Positions 31,968 through 32,850 of a stretch of 32,850 nucleotides of DNA are shown here, piece by piece. The notes under the pieces are model-generated. The model was not told the DNA's origin, made no database searches, and saw nothing but the letters and a program-made list of their open reading frames with translations. The stretch spans positions 1 through 32,850 of the forward strand of contig NZ_LLXZ01000112.1 in the NCBI RefSeq assembly GCF_001440395.1, in the 5' to 3' direction. The position numbers and the translations under genes were made by a program. Each line of letters begins with the position of its first letter. Position 1 is the first letter of the stretch. Source of the stretch: Bradyrhizobium jicamae (lineage in GTDB: Bacteria > Pseudomonadota > Alphaproteobacteria > Rhizobiales > Xanthobacteraceae).

Positions 31968-32850
31968 CTATTGGACGCTGGCGCCCCGATGCAGGTCGGC
32001 TTCGATCTGGAGCTTGGTCCCGCCGCCGAACCGCGTTCGGTAGACCTGCAGGTTCTCCATGATCCGTTGCACGTAGTTGCGCGTCTCGGAGAACGGGATC
32101 AGTTCGACCCAGTCGACGGCGTCGACCTTGGGATCGCGCGGGTCACCGTAGCGCTCGATCCATTTCTTCACGCTGCCGCGACCGGCATTGTAGCCGGCGA
32201 AGGTCAGGATGTAGGAGCCGCGATAGTCCTCCAGCAGCCCGCCGAGTTCGGCCGCGCCAAGCGTCGCGTTGTAGACCGAATCGGTCTTCATCCGCTGAAG
32301 GTCGAAGCTGACGCCGGCCCGCTTGCAGACATAGCGCCCGGCGTCCGGCGTCACCTGCATCAGCCCGTAAGCCTGGGCCGGCGAGACGACCGCCGGATTG
32401 AAGGCGCTTTCCTGCCGTGCGATCGAGTAGATGACGCTGGGCTCCACCTCGGGACCAAGCTGCTTGAACGACGGAATGCCGGTGACGGGATAGGCGTAGT
32501 GGTCGAATGGCAGGCCGCGGTTCAGCGCGGCCTTGCCGAGCAGCAGCATGCCGCGGGCGTCATGATAGCGCGCGGTGAGCTCGCCGAGGCCGGCCAGCGC
32601 ATCGGGATCGCCGTTCTCACCCATGTCGCCGAAAATCGGGATCGCAAGCTCGCGCTCGTCGAGTTCATAGAGCAACTGCACGGCGCGGACGATCTCCAGC
32701 CGTTCGGCTCCGCGGCCGCGTGGGACGCCGTTCAGATCGAGCTGGGGCAGGCCGAGCTTGGCGCGCGCCAACTGGCCGTAATAGCTGGTCGATTGCTCGG
32801 CGGCGCGGCCGTACGCCGCGCGGGCTTCCTGCGCGCGGCCCGCCGCTTCC
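31968..32850 (-). CDS. Soluble lytic murein transglycosylase (Slt type), C-terminal part
   Basis: The minus-strand frame runs off the window at 32850; about 293 residues are visible. The upstream end reads EAAGRAQEARAAYGRAAEQS and TSYYGQLARAKLGLP, the helical superhelix of Slt70-like enzymes. The catalytic SLT domain follows: SVIYSIARQESAFNPAVVSP with the catalytic Glu in RQESAFNP, AYGLMQVTPDAGR, TFAGYNAGRGSVKKWIERYG and FSETRNYVQRIMENLQVYR. These enzymes cut peptidoglycan between MurNAc and GlcNAc, leaving anhydro ends, in the periplasm. The signal peptide and true start lie outside. A methionine-like start at 32771 is only a TTG inside the helix region. Confidence 0.93.
   Translation of the reverse strand, partial: EAAGRAQEARAAYGRAAEQSTSYYGQLARAKLGLPQLDLNGVPRGRGAERLEIVRAVQLLYELDERELAIPIFGDMGENGDPDALAGLGELTARYHDARGMLLLGKAALNRGLPFDHYAYPVTGIPSFKQLGPEVEPSVIYSIARQESAFNPAVVSPAQAYGLMQVTPDAGRYVCKRAGVSFDLQRMKTDSVYNATLGAAELGGLLEDYRGSYILTFAGYNAGRGSVKKWIERYGDPRDPKVDAVDWVELIPFSETRNYVQRIMENLQVYRTRFGGGTKLQIEADLHRGASVQ

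Noticed and set aside
1..32850. CRISPR array, transposase or integrase gene, prophage module
   Set aside because: No regularly spaced repeats, DDE or recombinase motifs, or phage structural genes were seen in either strand.

Overview
The window looks like chromosomal DNA of a Bradyrhizobium-type alphaproteobacterium. The supports are high GC, Porin_2-family porins that end in Phe, a bacterial gatCAB operon, short GC-rich palindromic repeats of the kind scattered through Bradyrhizobium genomes, and a pyrB-pyrC-plsY-dprA arrangement. The genus is inferred from these family resemblances; no database was searched.

Layout. (1) 1-4573, mostly minus strand: pyrB, a dihydroorotase homologue that lacks its metal ligands, plsY and the 5' end of dprA. 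A plus-strand amidase gene sits between plsY and dprA. (2) 4747-9232: a secreted caspase-like protein with a C-terminal discoidin-like domain, overlapped by a D-Ala-D-Ala dipeptidase gene; then a small membrane-anchored protein, a decayed copy of the dipeptidase 3' end, and an AidB-type acyl-CoA dehydrogenase. (3) 9387-10961: two tandem CPBP intramembrane proteases, followed by a large interspersed repeat. (4) 11085-13760, minus strand: an AEC transporter overlapping ruvX, a 58-aa protein and an exported cyclase-family hydrolase. (5) 13968-19702: a small membrane protein, a LysR regulator divergent from two tandem nitronate-monooxygenase-family genes, a minus-strand pair (alpha/beta hydrolase without its nucleophile Ser, and an MBL hydrolase), and 55-aa and 36-aa proteins.

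(6) 19976-23751: a tightly coupled operon gatC - orf70 - gatA - orf97 - gatB. The enzyme is the tRNA-dependent amidotransferase; the two small interleaved genes have no assigned role and are joined to gatA and gatB by ATGA overlaps. (7) 23752-27536: a gene-poor accessory stretch. It holds many perfect inverted repeats, a 30-residue lysine-rich histone-like peptide, a run of consecutive stem-loops that could be an undescribed RNA, a Sel1-like small protein, a frameshifted SEC-C pseudogene, a GIY-YIG protein and tRNA-Ser(GCU). (8) 27537-31905: two tandem 530-aa porins, then a gene for a doubled antitoxin-like HTH protein whose last codons, stop and terminator are the remnant of a third porin copy. 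(9) The window ends inside a soluble lytic transglycosylase gene on the minus strand.

The observations most worth pursuing are the two small genes inside gatCAB, the stem-loop cluster at 24543-24755, the histone-like micro-ORF, the antitoxin/porin junction, and two enzymes with missing catalytic residues (the PyrC-like protein and the alpha/beta hydrolase).
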